Shown here: one piece after another, positions 55,788-64,000 of the stretch
Layout of the letters: the number at the start of each line of letters is the position of its first letter
Position numbering within the stretch: position 1 is the first letter of the stretch
Source: Bactrocera neohumeralis
Taxonomy: Eukaryota > Arthropoda > Insecta > Diptera > Tephritidae
Length of the DNA: 64,000 nt
Direction of reading: 5' to 3'
NCBI RefSeq assembly: GCF_024586455.1
Contig: NW_026089623.1
Location: 18,170,236-18,234,235 of the forward strand
Notes under the pieces: model-generated
Databases searched by the model: none
Told to the model about the DNA's origin: nothing
The model's input: the letters and a program-made list of their open reading frames with translations, nothing else
Program-made: the position numbers and the translations under genes

Positions 55788-56732
55788 ATGGTTGATGGAG
55801 TTCACAAAGAATTTGTGCAGACGTTTATTAATTTTTTGAAACACCCGAACACTTCTCAAAATTTGTCCTCAGATTGTAGAGAAAGTGTTGATGTTGCAAT
55901 TCAATGTCTTCAAACCGCGTTTGATATATCCGATGAGGTGGCATTGCAATCCTCGCTAGCTTCGGAAAATCAGAGTGAACATGAACGAAAAAGTAGTATT
56001 GATTTGTTTGAGATATTTCAAACTTTTTTTATTGATCGGAATCCAAAAGCAACACAAATGGCCGAGTCATTCAAAAATGAAGGTAATAGACTCATGAAAG
56101 AAGGAAAATATAATGAAGCTCTTTTGCAGTATAATCGTGCTATAAGCTTTGATCCAAGGAATGCCATTTATTACTGTAATCGTGCAGCTGCATATATTCG
56201 TTTAAATTATAATGAAAATGCTGTCACAGATTGTAAGACAGCATTATTGTATAAACCTACATATGGCAAAGCTTATGGAAGGCTTGGTATAGCTTACTCT
56301 AATCTGAAAAAATTTTCGGAGTCACAACAAGCTTATGAATTGGCAATTGAATTGGAACCGGAAAATCAGGATTATCGTAACAATTTGGAAGTAGCTCGCA
56401 ACGCCGCTCAATTACGTGATTCAATTCCTCAGATATCAGATAGTATAAATTCTATGCTATCTTCGCAAGCAATTCGGAACTTAGTTAATGATGCTGAAAT
56501 AGATTTAGGACAATTGCAGGCTTTGAGCCAAGATCCAGTTGTAAGAAATGCAGTACAACAACTATGTTCAGGGATACCAGCAAATAGTAATGGTCCGATG
56601 GTTTCCCCTTTACTTCCCAATAGTATGTTACAACTTTTTCAATCAATCGCTAGCCAAATGTCGTCTCAAGGAGAAGGTAGTTCGAATGACAGACCAAGCT
56701 CAAACACGGATTCTCATCCACCTGCTATATAA
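55788..56732 (+). CDS. Sgt: Small glutamine-rich TPR co-chaperone (SGT), intact
   Basis: The protein has 314 residues and no intron in the coding region. The N-terminus (1-80) has the SGTA-type dimerisation domain with VHKEFVQTFINFLKHP and SVDVAIQCLQTAFDI, which binds the GET/BAG6 ubiquitin-like partners in other animals. Three TPRs follow at about 88-123, 124-157 and 158-191 (GNRLMKEGKYNEALLQYNRA, NRAAAYIRLNYNENAV, GRLGIAYSNLKKFSESQQAY), with the basic carboxylate-clamp residues that hold Hsp70/Hsp90 tails. The C-terminus (about 215-314) is Gln/Asn/Ser/Met-rich, the client-binding region. The length matches fly SGT. It acts in the cytosol in quality control of tail-anchored and mislocalised membrane proteins. 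A partial duplicate lies 5.95 kb upstream. Confidence 0.92.
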   Translation: MVDGVHKEFVQTFINFLKHPNTSQNLSSDCRESVDVAIQCLQTAFDISDEVALQSSLASENQSEHERKSSIDLFEIFQTFFIDRNPKATQMAESFKNEGNRLMKEGKYNEALLQYNRAISFDPRNAIYYCNRAAAYIRLNYNENAVTDCKTALLYKPTYGKAYGRLGIAYSNLKKFSESQQAYELAIELEPENQDYRNNLEVARNAAQLRDSIPQISDSINSMLSSQAIRNLVNDAEIDLGQLQALSQDPVVRNAVQQLCSGIPANSNGPMVSPLLPNSMLQLFQSIASQMSSQGEGSSNDRPSSNTDSHPPAI

Positions 56733-58097
56733 AAGCCGATTGCAGGTAGAAGAATGTGGCTAACGTGTTGGAATACGGATTGCCCTGGTCATATTAATAT
56801 GATATGGTTAAATATAATATGGTGAATTTATGCCGTTGTATTAAAAATTTAAAATTTTAACAAAAACTTATTGTCTTTTATGTAATTATAGTGTATGAGC
56901 CATAATAAATATAGAGAATAGAGTCTCCTATCACTAATATCACTAATTCCGATCTTCTGGTCAAAATGTATGTATATAAAGTAGAATGAAGTTTTATATG
57001 TATTTTCCACTTAAATTCAGAAACGGCTGGACCAATTTCGATGAAAGTTTAGGACGATCTTCAAATGATCCGATTTTTTTTAATCTTAAATGAACTATGG
57101 ACGCGCACTCCTACTTGTAATTTTAAATACACATAGGCTTACGCTTCATATTATTTTTGCATTATTTAATATAAAATAAATGGTTAGAAACGAATTAGTG
57201 AAGTGTTAGTGGATATAAAAGTTAAAAATTTAACTATAAAATTCATTATAAATGGGAGAAACACGCATTTTAAATAGTTGAATTTTTGAACTTTGAATGC
57301 AAATATCTCAAAACCAAGTCAGCGGCATCTATATGTATATATTTTCTTAATGTGGAGGACCTCCTCTATCCGTACATACCCATTTTAACCCCGAAATCCG
57401 GGGATACTATTCTAAAATTTACCCTATTCTAAAATAATGTTGCTAACACATATTTTTTAAAATATTCCCGATTAAAAATTCAAAAATATGTGTTAATAAC
57501 ACTTAGTATTTCACAATGTTTCACTAAATTTCTTCACATCTCTAAGCTATTGCATAGCTTCTATCGCGGGCCTTGAGCGCGGAGACCGAATCTAGAAACT
57601 CCGTAACGAAAAAAACCTCACGCTCCACGCCACATGCATATGTACATATATTATTTCTTTAGCACATTTGTCTGTATGTTTACGAAAGCAAATGCGAGCC
57701 ATATACATATGTACATACATTCATAATAACAAGTGTCGAACGCAATTTTTTGTTGGTGACATATTCACATGTGTACGCATATGTATGTATGCATGCTTGT
57801 GGATTATTTGTTCGGAAGTGTATACAAATATATGTACATATAAGTATATGTTTTATAAGTATGTATATATTTATTATTGTTGTGATAAATTCAATTTCTA
57901 TTACTACTATTAGTATAGCATATTATGTAAAAATCAAATAAAATTACTAAATATTCAAGTTCAAATTGACTGTAAATAGTACTATGCATGCATTCATACA
58001 AAATTATACTCATATCATAATTATTTTTACATGCCAATATGGAAATGCCGACGGCAAAACGCAAAAGCATTTGCATACATTGCGAAAGCAATAATCA
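56733..58097. other. Sgt 3' flank and repeats, no gene
   Basis: AATAAATAT near 56904 may be the Sgt poly(A) signal. 57010-57050 resembles Helitron leaders (GAAACGGCTGGACCAATTTC). 57270-57440 is an R3 repeat (GAGGACCTCCTCTATCCG, CCCGAAATCCGGGGATACTA). 57663-57740 is an inverted copy of 3660-3760. TATG-type simple sequence fills 57640-57880. Confidence 0.6.
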
Positions 58098-59566
58098 GGG
58101 GGGTTACTCTGTAATGCGATACGAATATGAAAATGTTCGCATCTTCAATTTTGGTACTCTGTAATTCGACAATCGCAGTAAATTTTGAAATTTTCGAATT
58201 TAGTTTTTCCCTTTCGCATTCAGTTTTTCCCTTTCGCATTAGCGATACTCTGCTTTGCTAAAGCAATTGTCAAACATGCGTTATATTCCTAATTTTTGTG
58301 CTACAAGTATAAAGAAGTCGCATTGCTTGAAAATGTAAGTTTCAAATATAATTTAGTTGTTTTAATTGCTAAAATATATAACGCCGTGCATATGAACTAT
58401 TTTGCACAAATTTACAGGGAAGCACCGAAAATAAAACAACAAACTCAACCAAAGCAATTTGAAATTCTCGTGGATTTCATGAAGGCGCAGGGAAAAATTT
58501 AGTTTTCCATTTAAACGCAGCTGGGCCACCATTGCGCGACATTGCGGGGTGGAAAAAGGTAATTCCAATAATTGCTCAGATAAATTATAAATATGATTAA
58601 ATGTAATCAATTAAAGGTTTTGGCAGACTATAAGATTCACTTAAAGGCAAAAATGCGACGAAACAAAAATAATATTTCGGAAACTGGAGGTGGCCCCTCA
58701 CTTTTCATACCCGTATCACAGTTAGAGCAACAAGTGAGTGAGTTATTGTCAATAGAGGAATCAATAAATGGAATGAGTGGTACCTTGTCATTTGGTGCAG
58801 CTACAAGCAGCATGTCGGAGGTAAATGCAGACCCTACCGAACCAAATACACAAAACAGGGAACTACCACAATGTTCCAAAGTGGCATGCATACCTCACAA
58901 AAAACAGCAGACTCCTCTTAATACACAAGAAAATGAACTACCACATTGTTCAAATGTGACCGCGCAAAAAGCAGCAGACTCTGTTTGAACAACAAGTCGA
59001 AAACCAAATTATATTCCACAATAACTCGATTAAAGTGTAAAACGATATAAATTTTAATATAAAAAACATTTCTAAAACATTGAAAAAAAGAAATAAATTA
59101 GAAAAACGGAGACTAACCTTTGAAAAGGAAAAATTTCTATATAAACAAAAAATTGATGAACAAAAATTGAGAAACTGGAAAATGTAAGTTAAATAACTAT
59201 ATAACTGCGAGAAACAGAATTAAAAACTACAAATTTAATCTGTAATTATTTAAATTTAATTTTCGTTATTACCATGAAATAAAAGACTGGATTTATTAAT
59301 TTGCAAATAGCTCGTTTTAATTAAGTTGAGTTACGAGCATTTATCATATTTGTTTATTTGTTTTGTTTTTATTATTTTCTTTATTTTGCTCGTTTATACT
59401 TTGACATTTTTGGAAGTAATGCCAACTATTACATAAAAAGAAAAAAAGCAAAGGTGAACAACATTGTTAGTGATGCGTAAGCAATACAGAGTATCAATTG
59501 CCTATCGCATCGCATTGTGCTTTCGAATCGCATTGTCCTTCGCATCGCTTTACAGAGTAAGCCCCC
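58098..59566 (+). mobile_element. TIR element carrying only a Myb/SANT-like gene
   Basis: Inverted ends GGGGGTTACTCTGTAATGCG (from about 58098) and, read outward from 59566, GGGGGCTTACTCTGTAAAGC bound about 1.47 kb. The sole gene inside is a Myb/SANT-like protein (58276-59185). PIF/Harbinger elements encode a transposase and a Myb-like protein, so this may be a derivative that lost the transposase. I see no clear target duplication; the right end touches a hAT-like MITE. Confidence 0.6.
58276..59185 (+). pseudogene. Myb/SANT-like DNA-binding protein (three exons, damaged)
   Basis: A donor GTAAGT after AAAT at about 58334 joins to GGAAGCACCG (acceptor TTTACAG near 58419), recreating ATG and giving MEAPKIKQQTQPKQFEILV. 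A 1-base shift near 58497 precedes HLNAAGPPLRDIAGWKK. The second intron is 58559-58616 (GTAATT...TTAAAG), after which VLADYKIHLKAKMRRNKNNI and SETGGGP complete the Myb/SANT-like helix-turn-helix (KxxxxNK, TGGGP). 58617-58988 ends in a Ser/Thr-rich linker with two ELPxCS repeats. Beyond a stop, 59060-59185 encodes a basic coiled coil (KKRNKLEKRRLTFEKEKF), normal for these proteins. One shift and one stop suggest decay. Confidence 0.7.
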
Positions 59567-60132
59567 AGGAATAATGGGATACCCAACTTATTCCAGTGTG
59601 AGAGCGCCTGAAAATAAGCGTTTTTTTATAACATTTTCCATTATGGCCAGATCGAACAAAATAACAATTTTTGGGCATTTATTAACCCAATACCCAACAT
59701 TTAGAACGAATATAAATTACTAAATAGTGGTTATTTATTTTATGGAGAAACTATTTAAATCTTAAGGATTTAAGGTTCTTTAAGATTTAAGGTTGTTAGC
59801 TCTCAATCATTAAAAGTTTTTAATAATTTTCAATTGCAAATAATACTATGATGTTTCAAATTACAAAACATTTCATCAAATACCTTTAAATTTCACAAAT
59901 TTATTTAATTTTCATTGTTTTGCATTTTTGGTAAGAGGTCTTGAACGATGCAACAAATCCCTCCGTTTATATATTTTTTTGGTAAGATTTCAATCTGGCC
60001 ATCGCTCGTTTCCAATTGCTAAACGTCAAAACCTCCCAATTCAGTCAACTGTCAAAGTTTAGATGGTTTTGACGTTTAGCAATTGTTCTCTCTTTTCCAG
60101 TGAGAGAGGAGTTGGGCATCCCATTATTCCTG
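59566..60132. mobile_element. MITE-B copy 1 (hAT-like ends)
   Basis: The ends are CAGGAATAATGGGATACCCA and TGGGCATCCCATTATTCCTG (inverted). Inside is a 21-bp inverted pair (TTTTGACGTTTAGCAATTG and its complement near 60010 and 60070). No coding region. Its left end overlaps the end of the Myb element. Confidence 0.75.
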
Positions 60133-60184
60133 GCAAAAATTGAACCATGAAAATATGACAATGCTGTTGTTGGGAGTATCATAA

Positions 60185-61134
60185 CGGGGCATCTCGACAG
60201 GATAAAATCTATGTCTTGCTAACTGTATTGCCGTGCCTATTGCCTGTGGAGACTCCACATTGCTTATAGCTTACAATATATCGCAAACTAATTCGTATGC
60301 CATATATCGTAAGCTATAAGCTGTCACTTCAGCAGTTTGACAGCGCAGTTTTCATTTCTATGAAAATTTCGAAGAGGCAACATATCCCATTTGCACATAT
60401 GCCGACGGCATTTTCATTTCGGTAACATGAAAATTAGAAGAGCGAGTATTAAGACGGTTGTGTTATATTATAAAAATACAGTACATTTTCAAAATAACAT
60501 TTTTGCAAAAAATTAATATTTAGTTTAATATTGTTAATTTACAGAAAAATTATGCAAATTGGGTTGGGAATAAGCGAAATCTTAAATTTAATAAACTTAT
60601 ACTAGCAAAAATCAAAATATCATTGCTCATTTTAAATTTATTATTTTAATTGGTATATAAAATGTATGTCACAATTGTTACATAGTAGTCCAGAAATATG
60701 AATTCTTATTTTTCCCAGAAATACATTTGTAAAAAAAGGATCTTTTTCTTATTATCTTATTTTTCCCAGAAATATATATTTGTAAAAAAAAGGATCTTTA
60801 TCCTTTGTTATTATTTCATTTTTCTCAGAAATACATTTGTAAACAAAAGGATCTTTATCCTTTTTTTATTTTCCACATAAAAGATTTAAACAGTTCAAGG
60901 GCTCAAAACATGCGCTACATCAGCTACCTACCCAAATGCTACATTCGCAAATGATAAAATAAATTTTTCAAGAGCTCAAAACATGCGCTACATCAGCTCG
61001 AACCTACCTACCCTACGCTTTTGCGCAAATGATTATCTTATGATAACAAATGCCCACATACAGATTTGGCAATGGCAATAGCAATAGATTTGACAGTTAG
61101 CAAGACATAGATTTTATCCTGTCGAGATGCCCCG
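60185..61134. mobile_element. MITE-A copy 6, both ends present
   Basis: It has about 45-bp terminal inverted repeats, CGGGGCATCTCGACAGGATA onward on the left and its complement on the right, flanked by TAA (60182-60184 and 61135-61137). It includes three tandem units of a CCCAGAAATACATTTGTAAA-AAAGGATC-TTATCC block (60700-60870). This is the best reference copy of the family in the window. Confidence 0.85.
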
Positions 61135-61176
61135 TAAGGAATATGCATACATATATGTATTTATGACTCTTCATAT

Positions 61177-61772
61177 CAGAGATAAAGAGATGTTTAACTC
61201 CTCTCTCACTGGAAGTGAGAGAGCAATTGCTAAACGTCAAAACCACCTAAACTTTGACAGTTGATCGAGTTCAGGAGGTTTTGACGTTTAGCAATTGGAA
61301 ACGAGCGATGGCCAGATTGAAATCTTACCAAAACATATATATACGGAGGGATTTGTTGCATCGTTCAAGACCTCTTATCAAAAATGCAAAACAATGAAAA
61401 TTAAATAAATTTCTGAAATTTAAAGGTATTTGATGAAATGTTTTGTAATTTGAAACATCATAGTATTATTTTCAATTGAAAATTATTAAAAACTTTTAAT
61501 GATTGAGAGCTAACAACCTTAAATCCTATTATTGGGTATTGAAAGGACAAAAGTCAGTTGTTATAATATTCTTTAAAAAGATTTAAATAGTTTCTCCATA
61601 AAATAAATAACCACTATTTAGTAATTTATATTCGTACTAAATGTTGGGTATTGGGTTAAAATGCCCAAAAATTGTTATTTTGTTCGATCTGGCCATAATG
61701 GAAAATGTTATAAAAAACGCTAATTTTGAGGCGCTCTCACACTGGAATAAGTTTAACATCCCCTTATTCCTG
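61177..61772. mobile_element. MITE-B copy 2 with 8-bp target duplication
   Basis: Inverted relative to copy 1. CTTCATAT flanks it on both sides (61169-61176 and 61773-61780), and with the CAG-type termini this points to the hAT superfamily. The left end is diverged (CAGAGATAAAGAGATG). The internal stem arms CAATTGCTAAACGTCAAAAC and its complement are intact. Confidence 0.85.
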
Positions 61773-61930
61773 CTTCATATTCTTGGGTATGTGAGACAGA
61801 GAACACAATAAAAAATGTCTTTGTTATCTGTGTGAGAGGTGTGTTTTGTACACATTTTTCGCTGTCAAAAGTAAAACAAAATATAAACATGCAAAACGGA
61901 ATTCTTCTTTAGGAGTGTAATCATGGGCAT

Positions 61931-62529
61931 CAGGAATAATGTGATGCCCAACTCCTCTCTCACTGGAAAAGAGAGAACAATTGCTAAACGTCAAAACCAC
62001 CTAAACTTTGACAGTTGACTGGATTGGGGAGGTTTTGACGTTTAGCAATTGGAAACGAGCGATGGCCAGATTGAAATCTTACCAAAAAAATATGTAAACG
62101 GAAGGATTTGTTGCATCGTTCAAGACCTCTTACCAAAAATGCAAAACAATGAAAATTAAATAAATTTGTGAAATTTAAAGGTATTTGATGAAATGTTTTG
62201 TAATTTGAAACATCATAGTATTATTTGCAATTGAAAATTATTAAAAACTTTTAATGATTGAGAGCTAACAACCTTAAATCCTATCATTGGGTATTGAAAG
62301 GACAAAAGTCAGTTGTTATAATATTTTTTAAAAAGATTTAAATAGTTTCTCTATATAATAAATAACCACTATTTAGTATTTTTTATTCGTACTAAATGTT
62401 GGGTATTGGGTTGATAAATGCCCAAAAATTCTTATTTTGTTCGATCTGGCCACAATGGAAAATGTTATAAAAAACGCTTATTTTGAGACGCTCTCACACT
62501 GGAATAAGTTGGGCATCCCATTATTCCTG
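61931..62529. mobile_element. MITE-B copy 3
   Basis: Same orientation as copy 2, with ends CAGGAATAATGTGATGCCCA and CATCCCATTATTCCTG. The 8 bases on either side differ (ATGGGCAT and GTTCAGTC), so the target duplication is lost or the copy arose by recombination. Only about 160 bp separate it from copy 2. Confidence 0.75.
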
Positions 62530-63181
62530 GTTCAGTCGTTGTCGAGCCAGCAACGAATTAACATCACGCAAGACTATAGCGCAAAACCAAATATGCCCTG
62601 CGAGAAATATTTTATGATTCTAAATGGCTTGCCATGCAGTGCCTTTTATGTTCCAAGTCTTTTAAAGATAATATAGAATATATCCTTAAAAGGCATTTTG
62701 TTAATTTTCATTATACTCTTAATTATTTATAAAATTTGCTTAATTTTAATTCCAATTTCTTACTGGACTACTTTTTTTTCGTGCTCACCAACACAGTGAC
62801 AGATCCTCTCATGCCGACCACTGGCTTATGATTAGGAAATCATTATTGTTTAAGCACTTGAAGTGAATTAAAGGTCATATAATTTGATTAAACCTAAATC
62901 TCCTGTGTTTATTTTTCTACTTACATTTCCATACAAAATGTAACATTTCTATTTCCTATGGAATATCAAAGAAATCATTTTTCTTCAATATTCTCTGTTT
63001 GCGAGTATCATCATGGGCATGCAAGAATGATAGAGAAAGAGATTACGCAATGCGCCAGGTTTGCTTTCTGTCAGCTGTTTTTGCTGACGTCACGATTGAC
63101 TTGTCGTTTTTCGCCCGCGCTTTTAAATTGTGTTTTCAATTCTGGTTTTGAATTTGATTGTGACGTTGTGAATTTTTTAAA
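62530..63181. other. Flank upstream of the THAP gene
   Basis: 62530-62676 has a short open stretch (SLSSQQRINITQDYSAKPNM...) that I cannot assign. ATCATGGGCATGCAAGAATG at about 63009 resembles ATCATGGGCATCAGGAATAA at 61921 and could be a terminal sequence. TGACGTCACG near 63086 is a perfect CRE-type palindrome about 95 bp before the THAP ATG and may be a promoter element. Confidence 0.4.
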
Positions 63182-64000
63182 ATGCGTTGTGCTGTGTTCG
63201 GTTGTGCCAATAACAATAGTAAAAATAGTGCTACGAAGTGGAGATTTTTCCATTTCCCTAGGGATAAAACTTTATTAAAAAAATGGGTTCATTTTTGTCG
63301 TCGAACGGACGAAATCAACATTAAAAATGCGTGCATATGTGAAGCGCACTTCGCGCCAGAAGGCTTCGAAAGGAATTTGCAGTTTGAAATGGGTAATAAT
63401 AGCATTTTGATTAAAATTTTTTTACTTTTATAAACCAAACACTTGTAGGTTTATGTTCGCGGAATCCAACCAAGTTGCTACCTAGCGCTTTTCCCACATT
63501 AACCACAGCTCCTGCAGAGTCTAATGAACGGCAGAAAAGGATGGAGTCTCGTTCCAGAAAAGAGTTGTTGAATACACTCTTGAAAGATGCTGCCGCTGCT
63601 GACATAGTTCAAGCCGACGAGGTTGGAGAGGCACCTCAAAACGCAGAGGTCGTCATCGATGAGAAAGACGAAAAAAGACTGCATTTGGAAGCAGAAATGT
63701 AAGTCCTAATTGATATCGATTAGGTATAATTTACTTACATAAGTATGTGTATTTCTTATTCTTTTTAGACAAAGACTGAATAATGTTGTTAGCACTTTGA
63801 ATAAGTGCAACAACGTGCAGTTGGCAGAAATTAAACGCCTTAAGATTTCAATTAAGACTGCGGAATTTCATCGGAGTAATTTGGAGCAAAAACTTAGTTG
63901 CATTTTCACCATCGGCCAGGTAAGTGCCTCCATTCTAAGATGTATGTTACAAGATATACTAAAGATCCTTACATGTAGATTGAAAAATTAAGAGATGGAA
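63182..64000 (+). CDS. THAP-domain protein, P-element-transposase-like 5' part
   Basis: Exon 1 (63182-63392) encodes a THAP zinc finger: MRCAVFGC (C-x4-C), FFHFPRDKTLLKKWVHFC and ICEAHF (C-x2-H). Introns by GT-AG are 63393-63448, 63699-63768 and 63920-63978; all keep frame. Exon 2 (63449-63698) gives LCSRNPTKLLPSAFPTL, the AVPTIF-like end of THAP, then an acidic linker. Exon 3 (63769-63919) is a coiled coil (LNKCNNVQLAEIKRLKISIK) ending LEQKLSCIFTIGQ. Exon 4 opens IEKLRDG and leaves the window. THAP, then coiled coil, then a segment like LRKIFTDTQI is the order in P-element transposase, which binds DNA through THAP and dimerises through the coiled coil. It could also be a domesticated THAP gene. 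The frame is intact so far. Confidence 0.8.

Larger units (their letters stand above)
50582..56531. repeat. Tandem duplication, copy 2 (complete 5.95-kb unit)
   Basis: The full repeated unit runs from the Helitron helicase joint (50582) to codon 248 of the intact Sgt (56531). It explains why copy 1 ends at 50581 and is followed by Helitron sequence: the end of one unit is joined to the start of the next. High similarity indicates a recent event or an assembly error. Confidence 0.85.

Noticed and set aside
57668..57941. Short Tyr/Cys/Ile-rich ORFs
   Set aside because: They are translations of TATG/TACATA simple sequence.
60698..60880. Short ORF of repeated SYFSQKYI-like peptide
   Set aside because: It is the translation of three tandem MITE-A blocks; non-coding.
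62437..62676. ORF running from MITE-B copy 3 into flanking DNA (SLSSQQRINITQDYSAKPNM)
   Set aside because: The first half is MITE sequence and the second half shows no recognisable domain; too weak to call a gene.
1..64000. tRNA, rRNA or other structured RNA genes
   Set aside because: Reading by eye gave no A-box/B-box or rRNA-like sequence; a tRNAscan or Rfam search could not be run.

Overview
This window looks like insect nuclear DNA, most likely a higher fly (Diptera). The reasons are A+T-rich intergenic DNA with TATG/ATGTATAC-type simple sequence, spliceosomal introns of 50-60 bp, intact or broken fly-type genes (Sgt, an Arp2 remnant, a THAP/P-type gene), and a dense mix of fly transposon families (Helitron, R1-type, RTE-type and I-type LINEs, Ty3/gypsy, BEL/Pao, hAT, PIF/Harbinger, mariner). 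There are no rRNA, tRNA or CRISPR features. Two 100-N gaps (2983-3082 and 47132-47231) split the window into three contigs. A tephritid fruit fly would fit, but I cannot name a species from sequence alone.

Layout. 1-2982: minus-strand R1-like LINE (GC-rich leader, ORF1, ORF2 endonuclease; the reverse transcriptase lies off the left edge). 3852-9105: Helitron 1 (plus), with a TAA-flanked MITE inside, a helicase reading frame, no Rep domain, and an antisense zinc-ribbon ORF. 9106-14590: degraded Ty3/gypsy element (minus). 15458-18402: RTE-like LINE A (minus, 11-bp target duplication). About 19060-26792: two Helitrons head to tail (2 and 3), the latter carrying an internally deleted mariner. 26845-28925: I-clade LINE with RNase H (minus). 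29884-30412: exon-intron remnant of Arp2. 31140-40430: a BEL/Pao element (minus) that appears split by a hAT transposase gene and by a nest (MITE, then long-TIR element, then RTE-like LINE B) whose joints can be read to the base. 40431-41302: LINE C. 41313-43750: Helitron 4 (minus). 44145-45372: PIF/Harbinger transposase. 45773-47131: Helitron 5 (plus), cut by the gap.

47232-56732 holds the main single-copy host gene, Sgt (a TPR co-chaperone). A tandem duplication of about 5.95 kb has one breakpoint inside a Helitron helicase and the other inside the Sgt exon. It leaves a 3'-truncated Sgt fused to antisense Helitron sequence (49838-50728) followed by an intact Sgt (55788-56732). 58098-59566 is a TIR-bounded unit that carries only a Myb/SANT-like gene. 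59566-62529 holds three hAT-like MITEs and a 950-bp TAA-flanked MITE. 63182 to the right edge is the 5' part of a THAP-domain gene with the layout of a P-element-type transposase.

Almost every coding region except Sgt, the zinc-ribbon ORF and the THAP gene is broken by frameshifts, stops or deletions. The region behaves as a transposon graveyard around one host gene. The most unusual items are the Rep-less but helicase-bearing Helitron pair, the antisense zinc-ribbon ORF inside one of them, the Sgt-Helitron chimera, the Myb-only TIR element and the Arp2 remnant.
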